From: Bacilli bacterium
Lineage (GTDB): Bacteria; Bacillota_I; Bacilli_A; RF39; UBA660
NCBI GenBank assembly: GCA_900772095.1
Contig: CAAGQJ010000014.1
Span: 1 to 44,473 of the forward strand
Direction: 5' to 3'
Length of the DNA stretch: 44,473 bases
Part shown: positions 18,192 to 24,563 of the stretch, piece after piece
How the letters are laid out: each line of letters starts with the position of its first letter
How positions within the stretch are numbered: position 1 is the first letter of the stretch
Translations under genes and position numbers: made by a program
Notes under the pieces: model-generated
What the model saw: only the letters and a program-made list of their open reading frames with translations
Database searches by the model: none
What the model was told of the DNA's origin: nothing

Positions 18192-18252
18192 GGGGGAGAT
18201 AAGGGGGCAGCGCCCCCACGGGCGCAAGCGCCCTCCCCATGCCCTGTGGGGC
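18192..18252. repeat. Two-hairpin repeat, copy A (three-way junction)
   Basis: An outer GGGGAG/CTCCCC stem (18193-18198 and 18233-18238) encloses two hairpins: GGGGGC-AGC-GCCCCC at 18203-18217 and GGGCGC-AA-GCGCCC at 18220-18233. A further GCCC/GGGC hairpin follows at 18241-18252. It lies directly after the stop of the 67-aa gene on the minus strand, so it may act as a terminator or RNA-end protector. A second copy is at 19727. Confidence 0.75.
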
Positions 18253-18260
18253 TGACGCCC

Positions 18261-18464
18261 TCACCACAAGCCTTGCAGCCACTTGCCGAAGGTGTACACC
18301 GAATACAGGCAACTCACCACGATGAGCAGTTGCAAGAGCCACTCAGCATACTTCAATGGTTTCTTATGTTCCTCCACCTTCCCGAATACATTAAAGAGAT
18401 AGGCTATACAAACGAGTGAGACTGCACCGAAGGCGAGCCACATGATAATTTGAACTATAATCAT
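18261..18464 (-). CDS. Small membrane protein with two transmembrane segments
   Basis: 67 aa. Two hydrophobic helices (about residues 3-25 and 42-60) are separated by a charged loop with FGKVEEHKKPLKYAEW. The start ATG overlaps the stop of the upstream repressor gene by four bases (ATGA), so the two are translationally coupled. Size and topology resemble a holin or a small immunity or exclusion membrane protein. Coupling to a repressor, which would be expressed in a lysogen, favours a superinfection-exclusion role over lysis. That is inference, since no motif distinguishes the two. Confidence 0.7.
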   Translation of the reverse strand: MIIVQIIMWLAFGAVSLVCIAYLFNVFGKVEEHKKPLKYAEWLLQLLIVVSCLYSVYTFGKWLQGLW

Positions 18465-18757
18465 CTTGCTATAATCTTTAACTCATCAACTTGCTTGAAG
18501 AACTCCTCCAATGTATCGGCAGTATAATGGATGCCCTTGTAGCGCACATAGCTAGCAAAGTCCTCGTTAGGTCTCTTTACTTCATCCTCGAAGAACTCAC
18601 TAACGTTCGCACCTATCACGTCAGCAACTTGACGCATAGTCTTATACGTTGGGTTGCCATTAATCATATTATTTAGGTTTACCCTATTAATGCCGAGGGC
18701 GTCAGACACTTGCTTTTGTGTAAACCCCTTTCGTTTTATTATCTTAGCTATATCCAT
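18461..18757 (-). CDS. Xre/Cro-family HTH repressor
   Basis: 98 aa from the ATG at 18757. The upstream extension to 18844 is hydrophobic, lies across the promoter and is unlikely. Residues 1-55 form a classic five-helix HTH: MDIAKIIKRKGFTQKQVSDA with recognition helix NRVNLNNMINGNPTYKT, then VADVIGANVSEFF. A short C-terminal part (YVRYKGIHYTADTLEEFFKQVDELKII) may dimerise. There is no peptidase domain, so inactivation would not be by LexA-like self-cleavage. A promoter for this gene lies at 18790-18821, and an inverted repeat covers its -33 box. It is divergent from the early operon and probably controls it. Confidence 0.85.
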   Translation of the reverse strand: MDIAKIIKRKGFTQKQVSDALGINRVNLNNMINGNPTYKTMRQVADVIGANVSEFFEDEVKRPNEDFASYVRYKGIHYTADTLEEFFKQVDELKIIAR

Positions 18758-18789
18758 AAATATACAATGTAATGTTATAATATTGGCTG

Positions 18790-18821
18790 CAAAGTTACAT
18801 AAATATTTTGATACTACCAAA
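18790..18821 (-). promoter_or_regulatory. Repressor promoter, TTG-N20-TAACTTTG
   Basis: On the minus strand the -7 box TAACTTTG is at 18790-18797 and TTTG is at 18818-18821, with a 20-base spacer. It fits the Bacteroidota sigma-70 consensus and gives a transcript starting roughly 25 bases before the repressor ATG. Confidence 0.65.
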
Positions 18822-18846
18822 TTTTTTAAGAAAAGTAATATCAAAA
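18806..18846. promoter_or_regulatory. Candidate operator, 12-bp inverted repeat
   Basis: TTTTGATACTAC (18806-18817) and GTAATATCAAAA (18835-18846) are inverted copies with one mismatch, separated by 17 bases. The -33 element of the repressor promoter lies between them, as expected for autoregulation by the Xre protein. Binding is inferred. Confidence 0.5.
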
Positions 18847-18927
18847 CACTAATTAGTTGATTTTCGTGTAATATTATGTTAATTGTGTTAAAATGTAGGC
18901 TTGAAGTGTTAAAATACTACCTATAAA

Positions 18928-18959
18928 TTTTGTAGTGTAACAATAAAGCATTACATTTG
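18928..18959 (+). promoter_or_regulatory. Early rightward promoter, TTTTG-N19-TACATTTG
   Basis: TTTTG at 18928-18932 and TACATTTG at 18952-18959 with exactly 19 bases between match the Bacteroidota consensus very well. It would start transcription near 18966 and read the 350-base leader and the operon from 19320. Confidence 0.8.
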
Positions 18960-18964
18960 CACCC

Positions 18965-18986
18965 GAAATCAAGTTAGTTTGATTTC
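18965..18986. promoter_or_regulatory. Inverted repeat at the early transcription start
   Basis: GAAATCAA (18965-18972) and TTGATTTC (18979-18986) are perfect inverted arms around a six-base centre at the predicted start site. It may be an operator for the neighbouring repressor or a 5' RNA hairpin. It differs in sequence from the 18806 repeat. Confidence 0.5.
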
Positions 18987-19319
18987 AGCGTAGCAATGGC
19001 ACATTTAGAGATATTTTGGCTAGTAACGAACGCTATACAAATAGGTTAAGTAGGCAAAACACTGAGGTAGACACAGAACAAACACCGAGGACATCGTACA
19101 CCGAGTTCGTTGCACTCTAAAAAGCAACAAGACAAAGAAGTCTCAAACACTCATCACGCAAGATGTAAAAACGCTAGTCGTGTTAGACTAGAGAAACATC
19201 GAAACACGTCAACCCACGGACGTTAAACGAAGGGAGTTAGGCTGCATAAGACTTGCAGACGTTGGGCGCAAACGTACACCTGCACTTTATTGTAGAACAT
19301 TTTAATAACAACGACAACT
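18966..19319 (+). ncRNA. Structured 350-base leader of the early operon
   Basis: There is no clear gene between the early promoter and the first CDS. A 17-codon frame at 18996-19049 (starting MAHLEIFW) could be a leader peptide. Hairpins: GTTGC/GCAAC (19109-19128), CTAGTC/GACTAG (19174-19191), and a compound stem TGCAG..ACGTT/AACGT..CTGCA at 19254-19284, followed by CTTTATT shortly before the ATG at 19320. Positions 19047-19170 are strikingly poor in T and rich in A and C. This could be an attenuating leader or a separate small RNA. Confidence 0.45.
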
Positions 19320-19718
19320 ATGGCAAAGTTAGCAGATTATTACATTTGTGACCTTCGCTACACAACAGAAGGTTACGTAATTATAGATGAAGACAACTTA
19401 TACCCTTGCATATCTGAAGATAATGATGAGTACATCAAAGAGTATTGGGGAGATTTCCCGTTTATCGGGAAGTTTCCTGTATTGTACAGAGGTAAACTTG
19501 TTGATGTTCTTGTGTTCAAAGATTACGAACAATACTTTGGAGTGTTCAAAGATGAAGGCAAGTGCATGAAGGACTACATAGTAGTGAAAGACTACGTATG
19601 CGAACCCGACAGGAAACCCGAAGTTGTTGCACAATTCGATACTAGAGAAAAGGCAGAAGAGTACTCCTTAGAGCATGAAGGTTTATATTGGGTGTATGAA
19701 ATGAGTAATGAATGGTAA
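19320..19718 (+). CDS. First early gene, unknown acidic protein
   Basis: 132 aa, Tyr- and Asp/Glu-rich, with an N-terminal MAKLADYYICDLRYTTEGY and mixed alpha/beta composition. No signal peptide, membrane segment or motif I recognise. It is the promoter-proximal gene of the early operon and is separated from the next gene by the GC-rich two-hairpin repeat at 19727, which may lower downstream expression or stabilise its mRNA. Small acidic promoter-proximal phage proteins are often host-takeover or anti-defence proteins. That is only a positional guess here. Confidence 0.75.
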   Translation: MAKLADYYICDLRYTTEGYVIIDEDNLYPCISEDNDEYIKEYWGDFPFIGKFPVLYRGKLVDVLVFKDYEQYFGVFKDEGKCMKDYIVVKDYVCEPDRKPEVVAQFDTREKAEEYSLEHEGLYWVYEMSNEW

Positions 19719-19726
19719 GTAACAAT

Positions 19727-19776
19727 GTGGGGAGATAAGGGGGCAGCGCCCCCTCGGGGCGTACGCCCCTCCCCAC
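19727..19776. repeat. Two-hairpin repeat, copy B (three-way junction)
   Basis: An outer GTGGGGAG/CTCCCCAC stem (19727-19734 and 19769-19776) encloses GGGGGC-AGC-GCCCCC (19739-19753) and GGGGCG-TA-CGCCCC (19756-19769). Compared with copy A at 18192, the first 25 bases are identical. The second hairpin differs on both sides in a pairing-preserving way, so structure rather than sequence is conserved. It is intergenic, between the first two early genes. Confidence 0.8.
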
Positions 19777-19795
19777 GCCTAACGGACAAAAGATT

Positions 19796-20059
19796 ATGGA
19801 AAAATATTTGGTAAACATGTATAGCATTTACAAACGAACAAACGGACATACATTTTGGACGAAAAGTTTCTCCAAAGTGCTTAACGAAAATGTAGTAAAA
19901 CACGCAAAACAAGCTAACAAGGAAGTTGGCTACAAGTACGTAGGACGTTTCAAAGATACACATGGCAACTATTACACTCAGTATGCGCGCGTATCTAAGG
20001 AGTTATCTAACTCGGAATGTAAAGTTATCTACATGGTAACAATAACAAAATTAAAATAA
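19796..20059 (+). CDS. Small basic protein of unknown function
   Basis: 87 aa, Lys/Tyr/Asn-rich, containing IYKRTNGHTFWTKSFSKVL and YKYVGRFKDTHGNYYTQYARVSK, with a beta-rich look. No known motif. The start follows AAAGATT, a context shared by several genes in this operon (AGATTATG). It lies 77 bases downstream of the first early gene, across the hairpin repeat. Confidence 0.7.
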   Translation: MEKYLVNMYSIYKRTNGHTFWTKSFSKVLNENVVKHAKQANKEVGYKYVGRFKDTHGNYYTQYARVSKELSNSECKVIYMVTITKLK

Positions 20060-20065
20060 ACGATT

Positions 20066-20197
20066 ATGGCTAAGGAAGTACATGTTATATTGAAGGGTGA
20101 TTGCTATTCTATGAATACTTATTGCAGCACCCTCAAAGAGTTTTTGGAAATGAGACACCTCAAGAGAAGTGACGTTTCCGATTGGTGGAAAGAGTAA
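20066..20197 (+). CDS. 43-aa protein of unknown function
   Basis: ATG at 20066, six bases after the preceding stop and preceded by CGATT. The peptide begins MAKEVHVILKGDCYSMNTYC, continues with a helix (LKEFLEMRHLKRSDVSDWW) and ends KE. Tight spacing and the shared start context support a real gene despite the size. Function is unknown. Confidence 0.6.
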   Translation: MAKEVHVILKGDCYSMNTYCSTLKEFLEMRHLKRSDVSDWWKE

Positions 20198-20220
20198 TGG
20201 ACAATTAAATACAAGAGATT

Positions 20221-20403
20221 ATGGAAAAGACAATAACGCTAACAAGTGATGAGATTTCAAACATCACAAACGCTTTATACGACAAAGTAATGAACCTTTC
20301 ACAAGCAGTTCTTATTTGTGGTGCAGAACTCACCCCGAATACACAACAGAGAATCGAGAACTTAAAGGCAATCGCCCTTAAATTAAATGGTATAGAATAT
20401 TAA
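20221..20403 (+). CDS. 60-aa helical protein of unknown function
   Basis: 60 aa, almost wholly helical: MEKTITLTSDEISNITNALY then NLSQAVLICGAELTPNTQQR and LKAIALKLNG. The start is preceded by AGATT, as in its neighbours. No motif recognised. It could be a small regulator or adaptor, but nothing shows this. Confidence 0.65.
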   Translation: MEKTITLTSDEISNITNALYDKVMNLSQAVLICGAELTPNTQQRIENLKAIALKLNGIEY

Positions 20404-20420
20404 AGATAGGAGAATAGGAT

Positions 20421-20657
20421 ATGGCAGTAAAAAGAGACTACAAGGAAGTGTGTAACGCATTTGACAACTTGCGCCAAGCATTAGGCGATAGCAGAATGTT
20501 AGATAGCCTGTATCAGTTTATCGGCACAAACGAGTTAGCCGATTACGTTGAACTTATCGCAAAGGACGAAGATATTTATTTAAGCTATGAAGGCGAAGTA
20601 GATGAAACCCGACCTTATGACGATGAGGACGAGGAAGAGGAGGAGGAAGAAGAGTAA
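20421..20657 (+). CDS. Acidic 78-aa protein of unknown function
   Basis: 78 aa with a helical N-terminal part (KEVCNAFDNLRQALGDSRML) and an extreme acidic tail ending in a run of Asp and Glu. Such acidic tails occur in DNA-mimic anti-restriction and chaperone-like phage proteins, but composition alone does not prove this. A GNRA-loop hairpin follows the stop. Confidence 0.7.
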   Translation: MAVKRDYKEVCNAFDNLRQALGDSRMLDSLYQFIGTNELADYVELIAKDEDIYLSYEGEVDETRPYDDEDEEEEEEEE

Positions 20658-20664
20658 CTAACTA

Positions 20665-20684
20665 GGTGGGGAGCAATCCCCACC
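20665..20684. terminator. 8-bp GC-rich hairpin with GCAA loop
   Basis: GGTGGGGA (20665-20672), a GCAA loop and TCCCCACC (20677-20684) form a perfect stem between two early genes. There is no U-tract, so it is more likely an mRNA processing or stability element than an efficient terminator. Confidence 0.45.
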
Positions 20685-20700
20685 GCAATACTACAAGATT

Positions 20701-20946
20701 ATGAGAAAGAATAAGACTTACGAGCAGCAGAAGAAGTTCTATGATAGGAGCAACGAATATGAGAGTTTAGGAGCCATCTTCTTGTATTGGCTTGAATGCG
20801 GCTACATGACCGCAGCACGGATACAGGAGAAATACAGGGAAGGCACAAAGGAATGCAAGGAGTATATTATGGAAGACCTCTTCCACCTTGTAGGACACAA
20901 AACCTTCTATCAGTTCGTTAGAATCTTCAACTTTGGCAAGATGTAA
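20701..20946 (+). CDS. 81-aa protein of unknown function
   Basis: 81 aa, charged and aromatic (NKTYEQQKKFYDRSNEYESL, FLYWLECGYMTAARIQEKYR, LFHLVGHKTFYQFVRIFNF). It looks like a compact helical domain. The start is preceded by AGATT. The tRNA-like fold at 20953 begins seven bases after its stop. No family recognised. Confidence 0.7.
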   Translation: MRKNKTYEQQKKFYDRSNEYESLGAIFLYWLECGYMTAARIQEKYREGTKECKEYIMEDLFHLVGHKTFYQFVRIFNFGKM

Positions 20947-20952
20947 TATGGA

Positions 20953-20999
20953 GCGGTCAGCGAATAGAGGAGCACATCTAGTTCAAGTCTAGAGACCGC
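20953..20999 (+). ncRNA. Mini tRNA-like fold A (acceptor/T-arm minihelix)
   Basis: A 6-bp stem GCGGTC/GACCGC (20953-20958 and 20994-20999) stacks directly on a 5-bp stem TCTAG/CTAGA (20977-20981 and 20989-20993) that closes the loop TTCAAGT. That loop matches the tRNA T-loop consensus TTCRANY. The remaining 18 bases are too short for both a D arm and an anticodon arm. It could be a decoy for tRNA-processing enzymes or simply a translational spacer. The fold was drawn by hand. Confidence 0.35.
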
Positions 21000-21031
21000 A
21001 CAAGTATAACAATTAAAAGAAAGGAACGAAA

Positions 21032-21295
21032 ATGAAGAAAATTTTAGCTTTGAAAGAGTATTGGAGTCTAATCAACGAGATAAGCGACTATCTCAGACAA
21101 GACCACGACACCATTACCACGAAAATCAATGGAGTTGAATACGTAGTATATAAACGCCTAAATCCTAACTATGTGGAGTTTCTGAACAACGAAACGAAGG
21201 AAGTCACTTTTGTTGATATTATAGACGAGCCAACCGAGGTTTCAAGCCTTTTGGTTCAGTCAGCAGTAAACGAAATAAGATACAGAAAGGGTTAA
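21032..21295 (+). CDS. 87-aa protein of unknown function
   Basis: 87 aa with helices at both ends around a beta-rich centre (TTKINGVEYVVYKRLNPNYVEF). A purine-rich AAAGAAAGGAACGAAA lies just before the ATG and is a better ribosome site than most here. No known motif. Confidence 0.7.
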   Translation: MKKILALKEYWSLINEISDYLRQDHDTITTKINGVEYVVYKRLNPNYVEFLNNETKEVTFVDIIDEPTEVSSLLVQSAVNEIRYRKG

Positions 21296-21298
21296 GTT

Positions 21299-21388
21299 AT
21301 GGACATCACAATTTATGTATTAATCTTCTTAGTTGGCAGTCTTACAGGCTACAGACTGAGAGCAGCAAAAGACATGGAGGACGAGTAA
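21299..21388 (+). CDS. 29-aa single-span membrane peptide
   Basis: The ATG at 21299 is three bases after the preceding stop. The peptide starts MDITIYVLIFLVGSLTGY, one transmembrane helix, then a short charged tail (RLRAAKDMEDE). It is tightly packed between two genes, so it is probably translated. Small phage membrane peptides of this kind often modulate host membrane proteins. No specific role is evident. Confidence 0.55.
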   Translation: MDITIYVLIFLVGSLTGYRLRAAKDMEDE

Positions 21389-21389
21389 T

Positions 21390-21569
21390 ATGGTTAAGTT
21401 AGAACTTACAGACGAGGAGTATGACGCAATCAGAGCGTTACTCTATCAGACAACAACAGCAGCCTATGCAAAGGCAGTTGGGTGCGCAGTCTTCATGGCA
21501 GCACATTTGGAGTTGTTTCCGGAGACATACAAGACTTTGAAAGAGATAAACAAGAAATTAAATCCGTAA
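21390..21569 (+). CDS. 59-aa helical protein of unknown function
   Basis: The ATG at 21390 is one base after the preceding stop. It begins MVKLELTDEEYDAIRALLYQ and continues as an Ala-rich helix (TTTAAYAKAVGCAVFMAAHL) and LFPETYKTLKEINKKLNP. Two or three helices and no known motif. The packed spacing supports it as part of the operon. Confidence 0.65.
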   Translation: MVKLELTDEEYDAIRALLYQTTTAAYAKAVGCAVFMAAHLELFPETYKTLKEINKKLNP

Positions 21570-21573
21570 AGAT

Positions 21574-21888
21574 ATGAAAAAGAGAATTAAGATAGCTTTG
21601 GTAGTGGCAACGATAGTTGCCCTACCACTCATGGGAGCGCAGCAGAGCAAGAGCGAGGAGAAATCTTTGCTTGTAGACTTCATCGAGTATTGCAAGACAT
21701 GTGAGAATCTTAGGCAAGTTGATCCTAACAAGGACTACACCCAAGCAACACTCCATGAGCTGAAGAATGCAGCACGTTTCTATGAGGAACAGGAGAACTT
21801 TGCCGACTGCACAGATTATCAGCAGCAAGCAAAGATAGATGAGATTATCGGCAAAACTTATGATGCAAGAATGACTTATGGACGATAA
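21574..21888 (+). CDS. Secreted small protein with signal peptide
   Basis: 104 aa. The N-terminus MKKRIKIALVVATIVALPLM followed by GAQQS has the basic, hydrophobic and small-residue parts of a Sec signal peptide, with cleavage likely after AQ. The mature part is charged and helical, with two cysteines close together (YCKTC) and one more later (ADC). It is probably periplasmic. In a phage early operon this suggests modification of the host envelope, for example superinfection exclusion. That role is inferred. Confidence 0.7.
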   Translation: MKKRIKIALVVATIVALPLMGAQQSKSEEKSLLVDFIEYCKTCENLRQVDPNKDYTQATLHELKNAARFYEEQENFADCTDYQQQAKIDEIIGKTYDARMTYGR

Positions 21889-22063
21889 GGAGTTTAAACT
21901 AGCAATACACAACTACTTGAAAAGTGAATTGCTAGCAATGCCAACAGAACAGGCATTAGATACAATATTTCGGTACTATGGTTCAATAAATCTTCTCACA
22001 CAAGAGTTTTATGAAAACTCGGTAGAGCATGGAACCATAAAGAAAATGAATAATAATAAGTAA
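21878..22063 (+). CDS. 61-aa helical protein of unknown function
   Basis: 61 aa, overlapping the end of the secreted-protein gene by 11 bases, so it is probably translationally coupled. The sequence (MDDKEFKLAIHNYLKSELLA, TEQALDTIFRYYGSINLLTQ) is helical and soluble. No motif recognised. Confidence 0.65.
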   Translation: MDDKEFKLAIHNYLKSELLAMPTEQALDTIFRYYGSINLLTQEFYENSVEHGTIKKMNNNK

Positions 22064-22090
22064 CAAATTTAAATTATAGGAGATAAAATT

Positions 22091-22732
22091 ATGAAGACAA
22101 CTAAGGCAGTTAAGATTAATGAAAATATGGTAGGCGTTGAGGTAATGAATATCCAAGACGTAGTAAAGGCACAGGCAGCCGGACTTGAACTTGTAGACAA
22201 GGAAGGTTTGAGATATGTTGATTACATCATCGAAGATGAAGAAACCGGAGAAGGGCGAGAGCCTACAGAACAGGAAATCTTCGAGCGCATCACCAAAGAC
22301 CTAGCAGAAGGCAAGGAGGTTTACGCTTGTATGACCCTTGCAAACGACTGGTGTGTGCAGAGAAATGCCAATACGAAATTGCTATGCGATTTCTATGTGC
22401 ATCAGATTGTGTACACCATGAACGAAAACAAGATAGTGGAAGGAGAAATCATCCATCTTTCACTATCTTACGGACATTTGGAAGACGATGCAGTTAACAC
22501 CCATTTGGGTAACGCAGCAGAAAAGTTGTATTACTTTATCGGTTCTTTCTTCACGAACAATTCAACACCGGAGATTCTCTTTACCAAGAAGAAACAGATA
22601 ATCGGCAAACTACGTTCTCTGTTCATGGATGCTTGCGTAGTGATGAAGACAGAGAAAGGCAAATATCTGACTAGAGACATCGAAGAGATATTCGCCACCA
22701 AGGAAGAACTTGTAGATAACTTAATGAAATAA
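22091..22732 (+). CDS. 213-aa protein of unknown function
   Basis: 213 aa, the largest protein of the early operon. There is a good purine-rich site (ATAGGAGATAAAATT) before the ATG. The N-terminal part is charged with an acidic loop (EDEETGEGREPTEQEIFERI). The C-terminal half is helical (HLGNAAEKLYYFIGSFF, KKQIIGKLRSLFMDACVVMK). No membrane segment or catalytic motif I can name. Probably a soluble early regulatory protein. Confidence 0.75.
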   Translation: MKTTKAVKINENMVGVEVMNIQDVVKAQAAGLELVDKEGLRYVDYIIEDEETGEGREPTEQEIFERITKDLAEGKEVYACMTLANDWCVQRNANTKLLCDFYVHQIVYTMNENKIVEGEIIHLSLSYGHLEDDAVNTHLGNAAEKLYYFIGSFFTNNSTPEILFTKKKQIIGKLRSLFMDACVVMKTEKGKYLTRDIEEIFATKEELVDNLMK

Positions 22733-22758
22733 CAGATTAAACGATAGGAGATAAAGAT

Positions 22759-23169
22759 ATGAACGAATTAGAGATTTTGATGAGAACAGAGGCCAAGAAG
22801 AAGTCTGTTGAGGAAGACGCAATCAATCAGTTGAAGAAACAGGAGTACGAAAAGGCTAGAAAGTGGAAGAGAGAAACGCTTGAGAAACTGAGTTTCTTGA
22901 AGAACTACGGATGCGAGTTTGACAAGGGGCGCAATAGCTATGGCTGCATCTATATATCCACAAATGGGCACGGAACGATACAGGTTGAATTACCACATAG
23001 TTATGAACCAACAGAAATCAGTTGCGAAAGAATCACAAAATACCACTTAGACAGGCTCCTTAGAATTAATTGGAACTACGAAATATGTGGTGGCGATAAA
23101 TCAGTCTCGTCACTAGAGGAGTTCGTGAAAGCTTTGGTAAGACGTGGAATCATAAAGATAGAGGATTAA
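22759..23169 (+). CDS. 136-aa protein of unknown function
   Basis: 136 aa. The first 55 residues form a charged helix rich in Lys/Glu (EAKKKSVEEDAINQLKKQEY). The rest is a mixed domain with YGCEFDKGRNSYGCIYIST and ITKYHLDRLLRINWNYEICG. A good AGGAGATAAAGAT ribosome site precedes the ATG. No family recognised. Confidence 0.75.
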   Translation: MNELEILMRTEAKKKSVEEDAINQLKKQEYEKARKWKRETLEKLSFLKNYGCEFDKGRNSYGCIYISTNGHGTIQVELPHSYEPTEISCERITKYHLDRLLRINWNYEICGGDKSVSSLEEFVKALVRRGIIKIED

Positions 23170-23174
23170 GCAAT

Positions 23175-23369
23175 ATGACGATAATCATCAAATGTTTCAA
23201 GGGAGCCATACACGTTGACAAGTTCAATAAGAGGTACAGGGCACGTACAACGTTCATCATCAAGCAGACCCCATTTGCCGAGAGGTTCTTCCTCCCGAAC
23301 GGAATGCAAGTAGACAAGCACACTTGTCTTGAGAAGATAAATGAGAAGATAAGTAAGAAGATAAAATAG
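23175..23369 (+). CDS. 64-aa basic protein of unknown function
   Basis: 64 aa, strongly basic, with MTIIIKCFKGAIHVDKFNKR and FIIKQTPFAERFFLPNGMQV and a Lys-rich tail. It begins five bases after the preceding stop. Possibly nucleic-acid binding by charge. There is no motif to support more. The tRNA-like fold B follows 23 bases after its stop. Confidence 0.6.
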   Translation: MTIIIKCFKGAIHVDKFNKRYRARTTFIIKQTPFAERFFLPNGMQVDKHTCLEKINEKISKKIK

Positions 23370-23392
23370 AAGTTGTTGTTGTTTTATATATA

Positions 23393-23449
23393 GGGCGAAT
23401 GCGGTATTCAAGCCGCTACAGATGGTTGCAACGTACCATCCGTCCACCA
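23393..23449 (+). ncRNA. Mini tRNA-like fold B ending in ACCA
   Basis: Outer stem GGGCG/CGTCC (23393-23397 and 23441-23445, one G-U pair), hairpin GCGG/CCGC (23401-23404 and 23413-23416) and hairpin GATGGT/ACCATC (23421-23426 and 23435-23440). The last helix abuts the outer stem, as a T arm abuts an acceptor stem, and ACCA follows at 23446-23449. The loop is not a canonical T-loop, and there is no anticodon arm. It lies in a 104-base gap between early genes. Confidence 0.35.
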
Positions 23450-23479
23450 AGTATTAATTTTTAAAGAAAGGATTTGATT

Positions 23480-23656
23480 ATGAAGAAGTATGTAGTAGAA
23501 ATCGTAGAGAAGGTAGTCTACAAGGTGGAGTGTTCCGCTGTTTCATCAGAATGCGCTGAAAGGTTCGCAAGAGACGTGTACGATAGCGGTGTTTTGGAAG
23601 GCGAAGGCGAGTTGGAAAGTGTTTCATTTGATGTAGAAGAGAAGGAGGGCGAGTAA
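23480..23656 (+). CDS. 58-aa acidic protein of unknown function
   Basis: The ATG at 23480 follows AAAGAAAGGATTTGATT, a clear ribosome site. An in-frame TTG six bases upstream is less likely. The protein starts MKKYVVEIVEKVVYKVECSA (beta-rich), then a helix (SSECAERFARDVYDSGV) and an acidic tail. No family recognised. It is separated from the next gene by one base. Confidence 0.65.
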   Translation: MKKYVVEIVEKVVYKVECSAVSSECAERFARDVYDSGVLEGEGELESVSFDVEEKEGE

Positions 23657-23657
23657 T

Positions 23658-23927
23658 ATGAAGAAACAGAAAGTATTTGTGTTGATTAAGCACGGAGCAG
23701 ACAATCAAGATTATTCGGGCGTTAATGTTATCGGAGTTTACTCCACCAAGACCGCAGCAAAGGAGCGGATGGCAGAAGAGGAGGATAATATCCTAGACTT
23801 CTACAAGGAGGAATATCCCGATAACTATGAGGTAACGGAAGACAAGGACGAATCATCATGGAGCTGCTCATGCAAGGATAGTATTATGTTTGATGAGTTG
23901 TTAATAACAGAAAGTGAATTAGATTAA
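23658..23927 (+). CDS. 89-aa acidic protein of unknown function
   Basis: 89 aa with KKQKVFVLIKHGADNQDYSG and STKTAAKERMAEEEDNILDF. The beta-strand, hydrophilic loop and helix pattern, including a 'YSTKTAAKERM' segment, resembles small phage proteins in which a helix follows a short beta-sheet. No name can be given. One base separates it from both neighbours, which supports an operon. Confidence 0.65.
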   Translation: MKKQKVFVLIKHGADNQDYSGVNVIGVYSTKTAAKERMAEEEDNILDFYKEEYPDNYEVTEDKDESSWSCSCKDSIMFDELLITESELD

Positions 23928-23928
23928 T

Positions 23929-24201
23929 ATGAATAAGCAAGAATTTATCTTCGTCTTCCCTCAGTCGGGGGAGACGATAACAAAGAAAATGAATCCTTTG
24001 GCGGTGAAGGATGCAGCCGTGAAGTATCTGAAAATGCAGAACGAGGTAAGAGGAGACATCTGTATCATCAAGAACGCCCATGAAGATGTTGTGGCCATGG
24101 CCTACGTGAGCGACACGATGAAGGTTTCCTTCTTCACCGAGGATGAAAGTGTGAACGACATCAAACCGATAGGAGTAATCGAGGAAGGAGGGGAGAAATG
24201 A
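23929..24201 (+). CDS. 90-aa protein of unknown function
   Basis: 90 aa: NKQEFIFVFPQSGETITKKM, a helix (PLAVKDAAVKYLKMQNEV) and a beta-rich part (DICIIKNAHEDVVAMAYVSD). It overlaps the start of the YopX gene by four bases (ATGA), so translation is coupled. No motif recognised. Confidence 0.65.
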   Translation: MNKQEFIFVFPQSGETITKKMNPLAVKDAAVKYLKMQNEVRGDICIIKNAHEDVVAMAYVSDTMKVSFFTEDESVNDIKPIGVIEEGGEK

Positions 24202-24563
24202 GCGAAATCAATTTCAAGGCAAAGCTAATTGATACAGAAATGTGGTTAGATTGCCAACCTTATGCTAATAGTCAGTTCTTTTCGAGAGGAAATATTAATC
24301 CTACTATAGACACCAACACCCTCTGCCAATTTACAGGCGCACGGGATTGTAACGGATTTCCTATCTATGAACATGATTTGCTCAGACAGTACGAGGATAC
24401 AGGCAGCATCTATGAAGTAGTATGGAATCAACGCAACACTAGTTTTAGTTTGGTGAATACAGAATCTCCTGTCCTCTATCCTAATACTTTAGGGAGAATG
24501 TTGCGTAATAGGCAACTAAAAGTTGTTGGCAACAAATTCGATAAGAAAGGAGGGGAGAAATGA
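24198..24563 (+). CDS. YopX family protein, copy 1
   Basis: 121 aa. The order of conserved segments is that of the YopX family (phage SPbeta YopX): an N-terminal FKAKLIDTEMW, then LCQFTGARDCNGFPIYEHDL, a central V.W segment (YEVVWNQRNTSFSL) and a C-terminal VVGNKFDKK. The family is common in phages and plasmids and has no firmly known biochemical role. A paralogue with the same C-terminus lies at 42957. It overlaps both neighbouring genes by four bases, so it is within a tight translational chain. Confidence 0.85.
   Translation: MSEINFKAKLIDTEMWLDCQPYANSQFFSRGNINPTIDTNTLCQFTGARDCNGFPIYEHDLLRQYEDTGSIYEVVWNQRNTSFSLVNTESPVLYPNTLGRMLRNRQLKVVGNKFDKKGGEK

Noticed and set aside
18070..18255. A 61-codon plus-strand frame
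   Set aside because: Its codons are made by the CCTAGTTGG repeats and the GC-rich hairpins, so the protein sequence is a by-product of repeats.
20948..20992. A 14-codon frame (MERSANRG...) across the mini tRNA-like fold A
   Set aside because: Too short to support, and the bases are explained better by the paired stems.
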